From Pratylenchus scribneri (taxonomy: Eukaryota; Nematoda; Chromadorea; Rhabditida; Pratylenchidae), in the NCBI GenBank assembly GCA_030063045.1, contig JAQSEB010000163.1, positions 62,001 to 126,000 of the forward strand: DNA of 64,000 bases, in the 5' to 3' direction. Below, piece by piece: positions 21,246-33,396 of this stretch. Position 1 is the stretch's first letter, and each line of letters opens with the position of its first letter. The notes under the pieces were generated by a model. That model saw only the letters and a list, made by a program, of their open reading frames with translations. It was not told where the DNA came from and ran no database searches. Made by a program: the position numbers and the translations under genes.

Positions 21246-24200
21246 CTCACATTGTTTGCAGAAGACAGCTTAAGAAATCAAAAATAAACAGATACTAATT
21301 TATTTTTTCAATGAAAAATTACACTCTTTTAAAATGATCCTAAAAAATGATTGCATATATAATTATAATTATTGATAGATTTAATTCTTCCGAAAATATA
21401 TTAAGGGAAGGATAAGGCCCAACCAGGGTGACCCAATGGTCTGACAGAAAATGCGGCATGGAGCACAAAAAATGCGGCAAAAATGAGTAAAAAATTATCA
21501 AAAATGCGGCAAAAATACGGCATATTTTAAAACGTTTAAAATTCAATAAAAATTCATTTAAAAACATTTATTCTTCATATTTTTCCATTGTTTTAACTTT
21601 CTTTAGCAATTCGGGATTGGAAATAAAAAGATTATAGGCTTGTTGACTATCAAAATCAGAATTGAATTTTATAGAGACAAGTGAATTAAGTAATTTCATT
21701 TTCATTTGATTCCGTTCATCGGTTTTCACATTTTTGACCACAGAAAATACAGATTCGCAAAATGCGTTAGATGAAAAAATAGACAATAATTTAGAAACGA
21801 GAATTTTTAGGTGGACAAAATTGGGGTCTTTAAAAATGAGTAAAAGGTTTTTTGCCGAGAGATTTGGGTTCTTTTGCCGAGAGATTGGGTTCTTTTGCCG
21901 AGAGATCGGTTTTTTGATTATAACTTTTTTGTGCTTGATCCTAGACCTCCAAACCTTATACTCATTTTATAGAGCTCATCGAGATGCGTCGATTGATGTA
22001 TAGTTTGTCGCGATTTGGTTCAAAAATAAATGAGTTATAAACCAAAAACCAAAATATGGTTCAAACGGTTTAATACTTTTAATTTTGGCCAAATCGCGAC
22101 AAACTATACATCAATCGACGCATCTCGATGAGCTCTATAAAATGAGTATAAGGTTTGGGGGTCTAGGATCAAGCACAAAAAAGTTATAATCAAAAAACCG
22201 ATCTCTCGGCAAAAGAACCCAATCTCTCGGCAAAAGAACCCAAATCTCTCGGCAGAAAAATCCCCACCCCTTTAAAAATTGCTGTCCATTTCTCATCCAG
22301 TTTCTTTTACACATTTTTCTTTCGGGAAGAGTATAAAAAGGAAATATAATTAAATTAGAGATAAAAAACGAAGTCTTTTTGTCATTTTTATTGCACAAAT
22401 AAATTAAAAAATTATTTCAAAAATAATTTAAAGCAAATTTATGAAATTTAAGCGATTTCTGTAAAAATTGCCAAATTGCGGCAAAATGCGGCAAAAGTAA
22501 AAAATGCGGAAAAAATGCGGCGAGAGGTTCGAAAATGCGGCATTTGCCGCATTTTCGCGGCAATTGGGACACCCTGGGCCCAACCCAACTTAGAGTCATT
22601 TATCTTTGTAATAACTCATGTAGAACATCTAATTTTAATGATTTAAAAATTAAATTAAATATCAGAATGTTTTATATCCAAAAATATTAATTTTATTTAA
22701 ATTGGTTAAGATATGATAATATTATACCCAAAACGATTGCAAATTTAAAAATTCATAATGATAATTTTTAATAGTATATTGATCATAATTTCATCAGTTT
22801 TTAATAATTTAAATTAATTAATATAATAGATAACAAGCAATCTACTTTTTAATTTGATATGAATTTTTTCCAACTTTATATAAATTTATCAGCCGAACAT
22901 TCGCAAATGCACTCTATTCACTTGCTTTTTTTGCATAAATTATTGTAATGTTATAGCAAATTAATTAATTGCCATCCAATATATTAACTTATTTACATCA
23001 CCTGTATAATCCACATTCAAGTCAAGGCCGTCAAAATGTTTGTAGGCAATGGGCGTTAGCGCATGCATTGAGCATTTTTCGAGCTTACGCCAAAAGAACA
23101 AAAATAAGCTTGATTCCAAATTTATTGCACTGGACAACGCTAGCCAATTGCAATGGCGGTTCATCCAGTCCAAACCACAATGGCCACAGCATTCATCGCG
23201 GAAATAGGTGGAATTACTGGTCACACATTCCGCCCTATCCGGTGAACACAAATCACAATTACGGCGTTTTTCCAACAAGGACCCTTCATCTGGTGCTGTG
23301 GTTGTGATTGGAGCTGTTGTTGTTGTTGTTGGTGGTGCAACTGTTGTTGTTGTCAAATCCTCAGGGCAATATCCATTCTGTAAAAGTTAAAACGTCCAAG
23401 TATTAATCTAAATTCTCTAAAATAATCCAAATAATCACTTAAAAATTTTCATCCATCTCTAAAGCTTAATATTTCACATTAGAAAATAAATATTTTTCAA
23501 AAACTATCTATTATAATAGTAGGATGTTTTAAGACAATTATCGAGCAAAATGTGCTTAATATAAGAGAATAGAAATCATTTAACCATACACTAAATTCTC
23601 TAGAATATTTTCAAAATTTAGTGATTAATAGAAATATTTTAAAAAATGGTTTCATTTTAACTTATATTTAGGGACAAAAATATTCTAAAATAAATTGTGA
23701 TTTGTGAGAAAAAATATTAAAAAATTTGTCAAAATTATACAGTCCTTTGTAACTTAAACAAATTCGACTCATTTTTGGGCTGTTTTAGAAAATTGATCTC
23801 TTTCACAATTGAAGAAATTTTCAAAATTTTTAAAAATTGGTAACTTGATCATATTTTCATATTCCTTTTTCAAAATACATTTTAAAAATTTCTCAATTTT
23901 TAAAATATGCAAAAAATATAGAATTTTTAAAAATATTTTAAAATTTTAGATAAAATTCTCAAATTTTCTGTCTTTTTTATCGAACACTGAATAATGATGA
24001 ATAAAAATAGATTCGTCCCAATCAAAAATTCAATATCAGTATAAACTATAAAGATTTATTTTTGCGATTCCAAGCTTATATATAGAATATATTTTGTACC
24101 TCTTTCCAAAAACTCAATTTTGTGCTTTGTAATTTCCTGCACCACTCTAAAATATAGTCATTGCCGCAACGTCCACAACAATTTTCTGCATAATAAGATG

Positions 24201-27200
24201 GATAATTGATGGCATCTGATCCCTCGCAAGCCGAGTCGGGTTCACAATCCACACAGAATTTGCAATGACCGCTGTATTCACTGACCGGCACAAGGGTACT
24301 GTCTTCATCCGGCGGGCACATTTCCCTTTCACGTAAATCATGCAATTCAGCCTCCGGTCGATTGTCACAAAAATCGCGTAGCCATTTGGCTCCACAACGT
24401 CCACAACAATTTGAAGCAAAATTAGCAGGAAAATACCTAGCATCGGATCCAAGACAATTCGAGGCAGGCTTGCAATGTTGGCAATTGCATGTACCTGCAC
24501 AGGGATGGGATCGGTCTCACAAAGAAAAAATGGATATTACCATTTTTGCCAAAAATATCGATTTCGTTCCAAAAATGTAATAAATCACAAAAGATTTCAA
24601 TAAATTTTTAAATTTTATTCATCGGTTTTTATATGAATTTATAAAGCGAAATAGATAAAATATAGAATATTACCTGCCCATAAGCCAGCAGTGAATGTAC
24701 GTCTTCGTGTCATACAACACTTCTCCATGTAATCCTCCATATCGTCAGGTGTTCGACCATCGCATTCACTGTTGTAGCGTGGCAGTTTTGGCGAAGGACA
24801 ATGATTATATGCCTGTGTGGTGAATGGTTTTCCCATACAACGAGTGCAATTGTAGATGGAACAAATTTTTTTATAATCTCCTGGTGAGGCCGTTTCGGAA
24901 GTTCCAATGATATTCTGTGTTATAGAAATATTGGAAATTGACAAATACTAGCTAACAATTCGGATTAACTATTGGAAATCTTGACTTCTAACTACATATA
25001 ATTGAGAATGGGTTAATTTTATATGATTTATCCTAATAAGATTAAATTTCAAATGGTATTTATATTTAAAAACAAAACTTTTTTAAAAATAAATTTTGAT
25101 TATTCTAACTTCAATCTAGGATTGGTTGGTCTGAATAAGAAATTTTATAGACTAAATTCACGAGGCCGCTCATATTTTCGATATTCCAGGTATAACAGAA
25201 GCTGGGATTTTCGAAAATAGATAGCTTAGAATCTAGCTTATTCCGGAATTAATCAATTTATATTATTATATAAAAAATTTATTTTGACCTGTTTATTTGA
25301 GATAGAATTAATAAATTTAAAAAATAATAATATTGGACTAATTGATTACCTGAAAATTCGGATCCTTGGTTATAATTGTCTTTGATCCATCCGCCGAGAA
25401 GCCATCTTGTGGATAATGCATAACACTGGTGTAGTCGTATTCAACACCGTAATTATTTGACTCGAGTTGCGGAATAATTTTGAAGTTATGTTCTCTTCCT
25501 TGAAATTACAAGATAAAAAGTATATAAAAAAAGGTACATTAGTACATTCTCTTTTCCCGTCCCCGTGGAGAATTATTTATCAATCCCTAAAAATTGGAAA
25601 AATTTGACTAACTCCTTAATTGCTGGATATTTTTTAAATAATTATAGCCAATTTTATAGAGCTTTAGTGAACTAAGAAAATGCAATTTAATAAAATTTAT
25701 AAAATTCACTTTGCTCTCTATACGTTCTTAAAATCGAGGGAGAGGAATTAAAAGAACATACAACATTAATTCAATTTTAACGATAAAAAGATTACATTTA
25801 ATTTTTACCACATTTTTTTTTCTTAACAATTTTTTATTGTTTCTTCTATTATTTTAGATAATTTATACATCGAAAAATTGTTTACCTGATTCCACATTTT
25901 CGAAATTTATTTCCACATAATGATCTCTGTCGTATCGACTCTGTTCATGCCATAAGCCAAGTTTGTGAAGAAATTCATGGATGATTGTGCCTTGCTTAAG
26001 GCAAGTGCTGAAAAATGAGTGTCCCAATGAAACAACATTTTGGCCGTCGGCACGCCCAACATATTCAACATAGCATCCTTTCTGATTTTGTATATCGAAC
26101 CAGGAATCGTGTTTCAGCGTCGCCATATTTCTGTCCTCAAAATCAATGCATGTGTTCTGTGAAATTTCCTCCATTGATTTGTGGATTGTCTCCAAGTGTT
26201 CCGATTCTGGTCATATTTATTATGATTATTTGCATATCCAATTATTAAATTTATTAATGTTACTGAAAATATTCCCAATTGTTAAAAAAATAGAATTTAA
26301 CAGATGCTGAGCTGATAAATTGAAAAATATGATTATAAATTTCTACAGATTAAAGTAAAAGCTCATTGTCATTCGAATCGACATGGTCGATTTATATATT
26401 ATTAAATTTCAATTTTATGCCGAAATTTGGAGCTTATTAATTAATTAAAATAAAATAAAAATTCATTTGGGTTTAAACAACAATTAATTTCTCTTAAAAT
26501 AAAATCATATGGGTTTGAATGGCTATATGATACCTTTGATCGAAAAACCATTTGGTCGAATGAAACCAAAAAGTTTTCGACCAAATGCTCATTCGATTAA
26601 GTATCTGTACGCCGTTTGAATTGAAATTAAAATTTAATCGATTATGCACCTTTACGAATGGGTCTATATATTTTGGAGTTTAAAGCAGAAAGTTCAAAAA
26701 TTTATCAGTCCATCCTTAAATATATTCAGGAATATATATTTCAAATATTAGTAAACAAATAAATTTTTGCATATTTAAATTGAATGTATATTTTTTTTTA
26801 TGAAAAATGTAAATGGATTTTTATTTTACATAGTTCATTTCAACATTCTTATTTTATAATAATATCGCAATTTAGTTATAAATTCAAATTTTTGTTGAAG
26901 ACAAACCATAATAGCTGGTTATTACATATTGTACAGTGAAACGACCCTCCTCATTTTTGTTTTTGCTCCAGAGTCGGTCACTGGAGCCAGCTTCCACCCA
27001 TTTTATTGCATTGCGCATTGCATTTATTTCCAAATTTCTTCAAAATTTATATTTGAAAATAGCTGTTAATTAATATAACAAACATATCCATTTTGCCCTT
27101 CCATGGCGGAAATAATATATCATCCTCTCCTTTTTCGAATTGCTCACGAAGAAGAGATTTATGCTATATTGATAAGGAAATCATGAAATTTTATTTATTT

Positions 27201-28031
27201 TTAAATTTTATTTATGTTTTTTTTTGTTCGATTCATACAAAAAAAAATAATTTTTTTCAAAAGAAATAAAAAATTTAATAATTTAACTATAAAATAATAT
27301 CTATAATTTAATTAAAAAATTTTTCGGTAATACTTCGGTTTAGGCCCCCCCTTCTTGACAAAAAAAGTTATTTTTTTTTTGCCCTAAAAACGTGTATTTA
27401 GGGATTTTCAATGATGGGGAATCCGAATTTGACATTAGTTTTTCACTAACTTTACTGGCTGAACCGTAATCGGTTCACAAACCGGTTTCGAAAAATTGTA
27501 CTTTGGTATTTTGTGAGAATATGTGACATATTATATATGAATCGACGCGTTTTGATGAACTAATCACGAATCTCTAATCGGTTTCGCATAAAATCCAAAA
27601 TTAAAAAAGTTATGGCCATTTTATCCCATGGGTCATCAATACACCTTATGAAATTTTAAATGTCCATAACTTTTTTAATTTTGGGTTTTTTGCGAAACAA
27701 ATGACAGATTCGCTATCTGCTTATCAATACGCTTCGATTGATATATAATATACCGAAAATACAAAAGTTCGATTTTTTGAAACCGGTTTGTGAACCGATT
27801 ACGGTTCAGCCAGTAAAGTTAATGAAAAACTACTGCCAGATTCGTATTCCCCATCATTGAAAACCCCAAAAAACACATTTTTAGCGCAAAAAAAATAAAA
27901 AGTTTTTTTTGTCAAAAAGGGGGGGCCTAAACCGAAGTATTACCAATTTTTTATTTCACCTCTGAATAAGCAGAAAAAATGAATAAACCATAGATAACAA
28001 AAATCTGTAACAATTTTTTTGCCATCATCAT
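21069..28031 (-). CDS. Astacin-family zinc metalloprotease with Cys-rich modular tail
   Basis: Nine exons (high to low): 27960-28031, 27084-27163, 26907-27037, 25886-26206, 25350-25498, 24674-24914, 24100-24494, 23002-23377, 21069-21268; 1965 nt, 654 aa. Signal peptide LLQIFVIYGLFIFSAYSE; propeptide with FEKGEDD; astacin domain with NTCIDF, zinc site HEFLHKLGLWHE (~171-182, all ligands and the catalytic Glu present), Met-turn YTSVMHYP, and the family's IGTSETASPGDYKKI before the last domain Cys. Secreted and predicted active. The tail, ~260 residues, is unusual: a 5'-most divergent Cys segment, then four modules of the form CxxC...C...Y...CCGxCGxxWLxxxC, with a Thr-rich linker (TTTTVAPPTTTTTAPITTTA) before module three. 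This is not the usual CUB/EGF/ShKT tail. Introns contain a hAT element and foldbacks. The last exon is tandemly duplicated downstream. Confidence 0.88.
21568..21786 (-). pseudogene. hAT transposase C-terminal remnant
   Basis: A 72-codon frame reading SSNAFCESVFSVVKNVKTDE and RNQMKMKLLNSLVSIKFN resembles the hAT C-terminal dimerisation region (S-NAxxERxFSxxxxxxTxxRNRM...L). The catalytic DDE part is absent, so it cannot be functional alone; it supports the hAT assignment of the element around it. Confidence 0.6.
21848..22262. repeat. Long foldback repeat nested in the hAT element
   Basis: Two ~185-bp near-perfect inverted arms around a ~45-bp centre. Each arm has three GCCGAGAGAT(T)TGGGTTCTTTT-like units at its outer end and the shared core CATCGAGATGCGTCGATTGA nearer the centre. 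Likely a foldback-type MITE that inserted into, or formed within, the hAT element. Confidence 0.85.
27326..27944. repeat. 619-bp foldback element in the astacin intron 1
   Basis: Inverted ends GGTAATACTTCGGTTTAGGC and its complement at 27925-27944, with near-perfect arms of ~230 bp. It contains ACCGGTTT, CGACGCGTTTTGATGAACT and TTCGCATAAAAT motifs in common with the other foldbacks of the window. Target duplication uncertain in the A/T-rich flanks. Confidence 0.85.
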
Positions 28032-29070
28032 TCGAATTCTGAAAAGTAAGGAGAGTAGCCCTTATTCAAATTAAAATATATTATCATATAGTATCAACTA
28101 TCAAGTATCAACTAATTTTAAATAAATTTTATCATCTGTAGGATTATTTTATTTTATGAAGAAAATCTTTATTGCGTGTCACATTATAAGCAAATTGTAA
28201 AAAAAACTGATAATAGTTTTAAAAAGATAATATCAATCAATTTTCACCATTAGATAATTCAAATAATATTGTTTTATTTTACAAATAAATTTCCTCTCTA
28301 TTTGTCAAACAAAATCATCAATTTGGATATAATATTATTGTTTATGTTTATCAGTCGAAGAATCAACAATTTTTTTATTTGACAAATAACATAATAATTT
28401 CTCATCTCTGTTTGTCAAATAAAATTCTTTTATGCAAATTATATTGTTGTTTATCATTATCAGTCGGGTTTATTTATGATCCGTATCATTTGTTTATTCT
28501 ATTTTAATTGACAAATAAATATCAAAGGAAAATTGAACTATTTGAGTATTCTGCTGTTCACTCGGGGACACACTATAAATTCAAAAATTTATTTCCAATA
28601 ATTCATTTATATCGCTATCATTAAAAAGTAATTTGAATAAAACTACATTTCTAATACTAATTTTAAATTCCTAAATACATTGTTAAATCGAGCCATCAAT
28701 AGACAAATCAAAGTGCTAGGCACGACTTTCATCTATCATATACGAATATAGTTTAAAATTTTTATTATTTCTATTTGCAATTATTTTAAATGTAATTAAA
28801 AAATTTAAATTATCATTTTCACACTTTAGGAATGGCCCGCATTTGTATTATTTAGGAAATGTCCTAACATCCTTATTAATTAATGAATTGATAGTGACAC
28901 TCAAATCATAATATTGTTTAAAATAATAAATAAACTTATAACCAACATTGTATATTTTTTATATAACCCATAAAATGTGAATTTTTATACATTAATGCAA
29001 GAAATAAAACTAAAATAACTTTTTTTAGTCTATTTAAAAACAAACAATTAATTGATATTTTTGCAGAATA
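28032..29070. other. Divergent intergenic region
   Basis: Spacer between the astacin start (-) and the first Cys-rich gene (+); both promoters should lie here. AT-rich; several TTGACAAATAA-like words recur at 28275-28520 and again upstream of the other Cys-rich genes (31790-31925, 34150-34440, and inverted at 62200-62350). Confidence 0.5.
29060..29070 (+). promoter_or_regulatory. Probable spliced-leader acceptor
   Basis: TTTTGCAG ends at 29066 and the ATG of the Cys-rich gene follows after AATA. The same TTTTTGCAGAATAATG arrangement precedes the gene at 32518 (acceptor at 32513), a close variant precedes 34773 (34769), and TTCGCAGAATAATG precedes the minus-strand copy (61818). No upstream donor or 5' exon is evident, so trans-splicing is the simplest reading. 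Confidence 0.6.
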
Positions 29071-29676
29071 ATGATATTTTTCGTGATAATTTTATTTTCT
29101 CAAGTATTTCTGAGTGAAGGATTAAATTGGAACTTCGTCGAATCTGCAGAGAAACAGCAACAAGATGGAACTTTGGAACAACTAAACCACAAAATCATTG
29201 GACAATTTGTACAAAATCAACAAAATCTAACTCACAATCGAGGGAGAATAAAGCGTTCAATTGGAAATGAGTGCCCCACCGGGGGTTATTGCCGGGCTGG
29301 ATACTTTTGCGGCCAAATTCTTACTGACTACTGTTTTAAAATTGGCAACACTGAATGCCCTGATTATGGCAGTTGTCCAAGTGGCTATTATTGTAGCAAA
29401 TTTCATCCTGAAAAATGTGTTCTAAATGGTAACATGGAATGTTCAAATTTTAACGGCAGCTGTCCACCTGACCATTATTGTGGAAAAAGAATGTGTATCC
29501 CTATTGGCCATATGGAATGCCCAGATGGAAAGTATTGTAAATCAAAAAATTACTATTGTGGCAGAATTCATCCCGATCGATGTTTTCTAAATGGTGAAAC
29601 AGAATGCCCTAATTTCGTCGGCAGCTGTCCAAGTAGTCATTATTGCGGAAGGAGACAATGCATTCCTATTTCATAA
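29071..29676 (+). CDS. Secreted Cys-rich modular protein 1 (5 modules)
   Basis: Intronless 201-aa frame. Signal peptide IFFVIILFSQVFLSEG, a Gln/Asn-rich propeptide (~18-65), a dibasic site (GRIKRS) and then five modules. Modules alternate: a 28-aa type ECPxGxYCxxxYFCGxxHPxxCFxxGxT, and a 26-aa type ECPNFxGSCPxxxYCGxxxCIPIGHM, four Cys each. Likely exported, processed at KR, and disulphide-rich. I do not recognise the family; a secreted effector or cuticle/gland product are both possible. Tandem paralogues follow at 32518 and 34773, and an inverted one at 61812. Confidence 0.8.
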   Translation: MIFFVIILFSQVFLSEGLNWNFVESAEKQQQDGTLEQLNHKIIGQFVQNQQNLTHNRGRIKRSIGNECPTGGYCRAGYFCGQILTDYCFKIGNTECPDYGSCPSGYYCSKFHPEKCVLNGNMECSNFNGSCPPDHYCGKRMCIPIGHMECPDGKYCKSKNYYCGRIHPDRCFLNGETECPNFVGSCPSSHYCGRRQCIPIS

Positions 29677-30219
29677 AGCACGGAAAGTGAAATGAATTGA
29701 AAGAAGAACAAAACATTAAAATTTTAATAATCAATATTTTTGATTTTTGGCTGATTAATAAATATGAAAGTTGAATTTAAAATCCGCCATGACTAATATG
29801 AAAATTTGGTACCAATTTTGGTAATAGAATAGTCAATTTGATCAACCCCTTTAGTAATAATTCATAAATTACTGAATAATTTTTATATTATTATTAAAAA
29901 TTAAAGATCAAATATGGCTATCGAATTATATTATTATTATGTAAAGTGATTCAGAATTGTTAGAGTTATTCCCAAAAAAATTTTCAAATAATTTTTATTA
30001 TTGATTAGAAAAATGATGATGGGGGTTTTTACTTTTTAACACCAACTACAAATTCTCTAAAGATTAATAAATTAATTTCAGTGGATAGTTATCAGCTTAT
30101 TTTTTAATTCGGAAGCAAATTTTCTTATTCCTCTAATCATCATAAAATTCATATGGTCCTTGATTAGTTTTTTATTCTAAACGGCTTATTGCCATTGATC
30201 AACTTTTTAATGTTCAAAT

Positions 30220-30696
30220 TAGGGTTAATTATCCGTTGACGGGACGGGTACGCAGGACGAGTATTCGCGCGATTTTGGGCTAATTATCCGTCCCGTTATC
30301 CGCAACCCGATTATCCGCATTATCCTTATCAGCGATTTCATTATCCGCCTACCTGTCTACCCGTAACCCTCATTTTTTCCCGGATTTTTGTCATTTTTTG
30401 GATACATATGATGAATTTTTTAATTTTGAAGATGGCAACCACGTTCAATTTTTTAATTAGAAACAAATAAAATAATAAAAAAAATATTAGTAAAGAAAAA
30501 AAATGTTTTTATTTTGGGAATTTTTTAAATTTGAGTAAGCAAATTTCAAAATCTACAGTATATCAAATGAGTACTGGACAAGTAATATCCGCGGATAATT
30601 TTCGAAAATGGCCTAGCCGTCCCTTATCCGTGACTTGATTATTCGCACTACCCGTTACCCGTGAGTTCATTATCCGTGCACGAATAATTAACCCTA
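30220..30696. mobile_element. hAT-like MITE with 8-bp target duplication
   Basis: 477 bp with inverted ends TAGGGTTAATTAT(C/T)CGT and a perfect 8-bp direct repeat GTTCAAAT at 30212-30219 and 30697-30704. The interior is rich in TTATCCGC/TTACCCGT-like words. No coding potential. Confidence 0.85.
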
Positions 30697-31383
30697 GTTC
30701 AAATAATATCTCTGAATAAGTTTTTTGATTAAAAATTGCGCGACCTTCAAATTGGTCGTAATACCTAATTAATATCCTTATCAAAATATATATTTATTAA
30801 AATTATTTTAATTTTTTGTCATATTTATATATGTATAAGGATATTCGCAAAGGAATAAATAAAGAGTAATTAATTAGTTATTGAATGATAGTTTTGTTAA
30901 AAAATATTTTATTTTTCCCAAATTGCCATTCCAATTTCATTAAATTTGATGCTTGGAATTTTCCTCTAATAGAATAAAAATGAAATTTTGAAATTGCCGA
31001 TGGAATTGTTCACATTCTTTTGGCTTCAATATTAGCTCAAGTTTCAGAAAACAACTTTCTCATGGCAGGACAAATTACCAATTTTTGCATCCAAAATTGA
31101 CCTTAAAATTGTTTAATTTACATATTCATCTAATAAAATATTATAAATTTTAAAATAATTACTGTTTTTAGAATAATGCAATTAAATTTCTGAAGCTATA
31201 TTTTATAATAAGAAAAATTGAAAAGTGAAATTCGCATTTTAAATTTTTAATTGCCGGAATAATATTGGAATAAAATTATACCCTTTCTGTAGCACAGGAA
31301 ATTGCAATGTGTGTGAATACTTAATTAAAAATACATGATTAGAACAACTAATTTAAAATAAAATTATAATATACATATGATGC

Positions 31384-31616
31384 GGCGAAAACTGGAATTC
31401 GGCGAAAATCGGAAATAACACATTATTTCGCCGAAGAAGCAGAGTACATACCTAAACCTAGACCCTAGCTCCTAACCCCAATCCCATGCTGCCGAGCCCC
31501 TAACCCTAACCTATACTTAGTTTTTCGAAATTCCAACTTTCTCTGCTTCTCTGACGAAAATAGTGTGTAAATTCCAGTTTACGACGAATTCCAGTTTTCG
31601 CCCCGACATATATATT
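31384..31616. repeat. Short inverted-repeat element with telomere-like core
   Basis: Inverted ends GGCGAAAACTGGAATTCG and CGAATTCCAGTTTTCGCC around a core containing CCCCTAACCCTAACC-type words and ATAGTGTGTAAATTCCAG. A relative at 58081-58312 lies in the opposite orientation. No target duplication assigned. Confidence 0.7.
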
Positions 31617-32517
31617 ATTTGCGAAGAGAATCTTTTATTTGCTTGTCATATAACAAAAGGGTATTCTTTCAAAACTGAAAGGAATTATGCAAACTGTAGC
31701 TGGCAATGTGATAAATAATTGGCAACAAATATGATAAGAAGTCTATAAACCTGAATTATTTAAAAACAAGATAATAATGTTTTATTTGACAAAGAAGCCA
31801 AAAATTTCCTATTTTGACAAATAAAATCATCAAATATGTTGTTGTTTGTCCATCAAAAGGAATACTTTTTTTGGAATATAGGAAAAGATTTGTTTTTATC
31901 ATTTTTATTAATTTTTTCAATTGTCAAATGAATGTTGTGATAAGAAAATATGTTCTATTCCAATGATGATGTTCACTTAAATTTAGTGCATTATAAATAC
32001 AAAAATTTATTTCCAATAGTTCATTTACAAAAAAAATTTTGAAAATTACATTTGAAAATTTAGGCGATTTTTTTAAATTCTCAATTATTTTTCCTTTTTC
32101 GGATATCAAATAAAAATTTTATTTATTTATGTTGTTCATATAAGTTGAATTGGCGAAATTTTGAATACTTTCATTAATAAATAATTTTTTTTCTCATCGA
32201 GATTGAAGTTTTCAAGAAAAATTATGTAAAAAAACTTTAAAGAAATATTTTTGAAGTTATTTTTAAATTTTTTTTTCATTTTTATTACAATAGTGAACTT
32301 TACCAATCCCAAAGAAATATAATTTCTTCAAAAAAAGGAAGAAAATAGGAATTAGCTTCCAAGAGAAATTATTGAAATTCTCAAGAAAAATTGCATTTTA
32401 AAATAAATTAATAAACATATGCTAGCAACTATTATTAATATTTATATAATAATGCAACAAAAACAATTAAAGCTAAATATAAATATTTATTTATGTTGAT
32501 AATTTTTTTGCAGAATA

Positions 32518-33396
32518 ATGATATTTTTCGTGATAATTTTATTTGTTCAAGTATTTCTGAATGAAGGATTAAATTGGAACTTATATCAGTTCAAAACAAC
32601 TGAATCTGCAGAACAACAACAACAACTAGATGGAACTTTGCAATTGCAACTACAAAATCAAAAGAATAATATATTTGCAACAAATCAACACAATCGAACT
32701 ATTACTATTCATAACGGGAGAGAAAAGCGTTCCCTGGGAAGAGAGTGTCCTAATGGACTTTATTGCGATCCTGGATACTTTTGCGGCACATTTCATCCGA
32801 CTAGTTGCTATCCCATTGGCAACACTGAATGTTCAAATTTCGACGGCAGCTGTGCAAGTGGTTATTATTGTGGAATGAAATATTGCATCCCAATTGGACA
32901 CTTAGAATGTCCGAACGGAAATTATTGCTCCAATAAAACATATTTTTGTGGCAAACTACATCCCGAAAAATGTTTTGAACCTGGTACCACTGAATGCCCT
33001 AATTTCGTTGGCAACTGTCCACCTGATCATTATTGCGGAAAGACACATTGCATCCCTATTGGTCACATGGAATGCCCTAACGGCAATCATTGTTTGAATA
33101 AAACCTATTATTGCAGCAAATTTCATCCCGGAAATTGTTTTGTTCCTGGAGATACAGAATGTCCTAATTTCGTCGGCAGTTGTTCAAATGACAAATATTG
33201 CGGAAAGAAAGGATGCATTCCAATTGGGCATATGGAATGTCCGAGCGGCAATTATTGTTTGAATAAAACCTATTATTGCAGCAAATTTCATCCTGGAAAG
33301 TGTTTTCCAAATGGCGAAACAGAATGCCCTAATTTTGCCGGAAGCTGTCCAAATAGTCATTATTGCGGAAGGAGACAATGCATTCCTATTTTATGA
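32518..33396 (+). CDS. Secreted Cys-rich modular protein 2 (8 modules)
   Basis: Intronless 292-aa paralogue of the 29071 gene. Signal peptide IFFVIILFVQVFLNEG, Gln-rich propeptide, dibasic cleavage context GREKRS, then eight alternating 28-aa and 26-aa four-Cys modules ending CIPIL. Internal modules are very alike (e.g. NKTYYCSKFHPG twice), suggesting recent internal duplication of a two-module unit. NKT motifs in the 28-aa modules are candidate N-glycosylation sites. Confidence 0.82.
   Translation: MIFFVIILFVQVFLNEGLNWNLYQFKTTESAEQQQQLDGTLQLQLQNQKNNIFATNQHNRTITIHNGREKRSLGRECPNGLYCDPGYFCGTFHPTSCYPIGNTECSNFDGSCASGYYCGMKYCIPIGHLECPNGNYCSNKTYFCGKLHPEKCFEPGTTECPNFVGNCPPDHYCGKTHCIPIGHMECPNGNHCLNKTYYCSKFHPGNCFVPGDTECPNFVGSCSNDKYCGKKGCIPIGHMECPSGNYCLNKTYYCSKFHPGKCFPNGETECPNFAGSCPNSHYCGRRQCIPIL

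Larger units (their letters stand above)
21424..22576. mobile_element. hAT-type DNA transposon, non-autonomous
   Basis: 1153 bp bounded by inverted ends CAGGGTGACCCAAT and (reverse complement of the right end) CAGGGTGTCCCAAT, with a perfect 8-bp target duplication GGCCCAAC at 21416-21423 and 22577-22584. AATGCGGCA-type motifs recur near both ends. Inside are the C-terminal remnant of a transposase and a long palindrome. It lies in the last intron of the astacin gene. Confidence 0.9.
29677..32517. other. Intergenic region with two MITE-like elements
   Basis: Spacer between Cys-rich genes 1 and 2. The first ~400 bp after the stop match the 3' flank of gene 2 (both include GGTACCAATTTTGGTAAT and a GATGGGGGTTTT run), showing that the tandem duplication unit included the 3' flank. 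It holds the elements at 30220 and 31384. No other gene seen. Confidence 0.7.

Noticed and set aside
22969..23307. Plus-strand 112-codon frame
   Set aside because: Antisense shadow of the astacin exon with the Thr-rich linker.
21069..24494. ShKT domains in the astacin tail
   Set aside because: Six-Cys spacing and the CxxTCxxC signature of ShKT are absent; the repeated CCGxCGxxW pattern is different.
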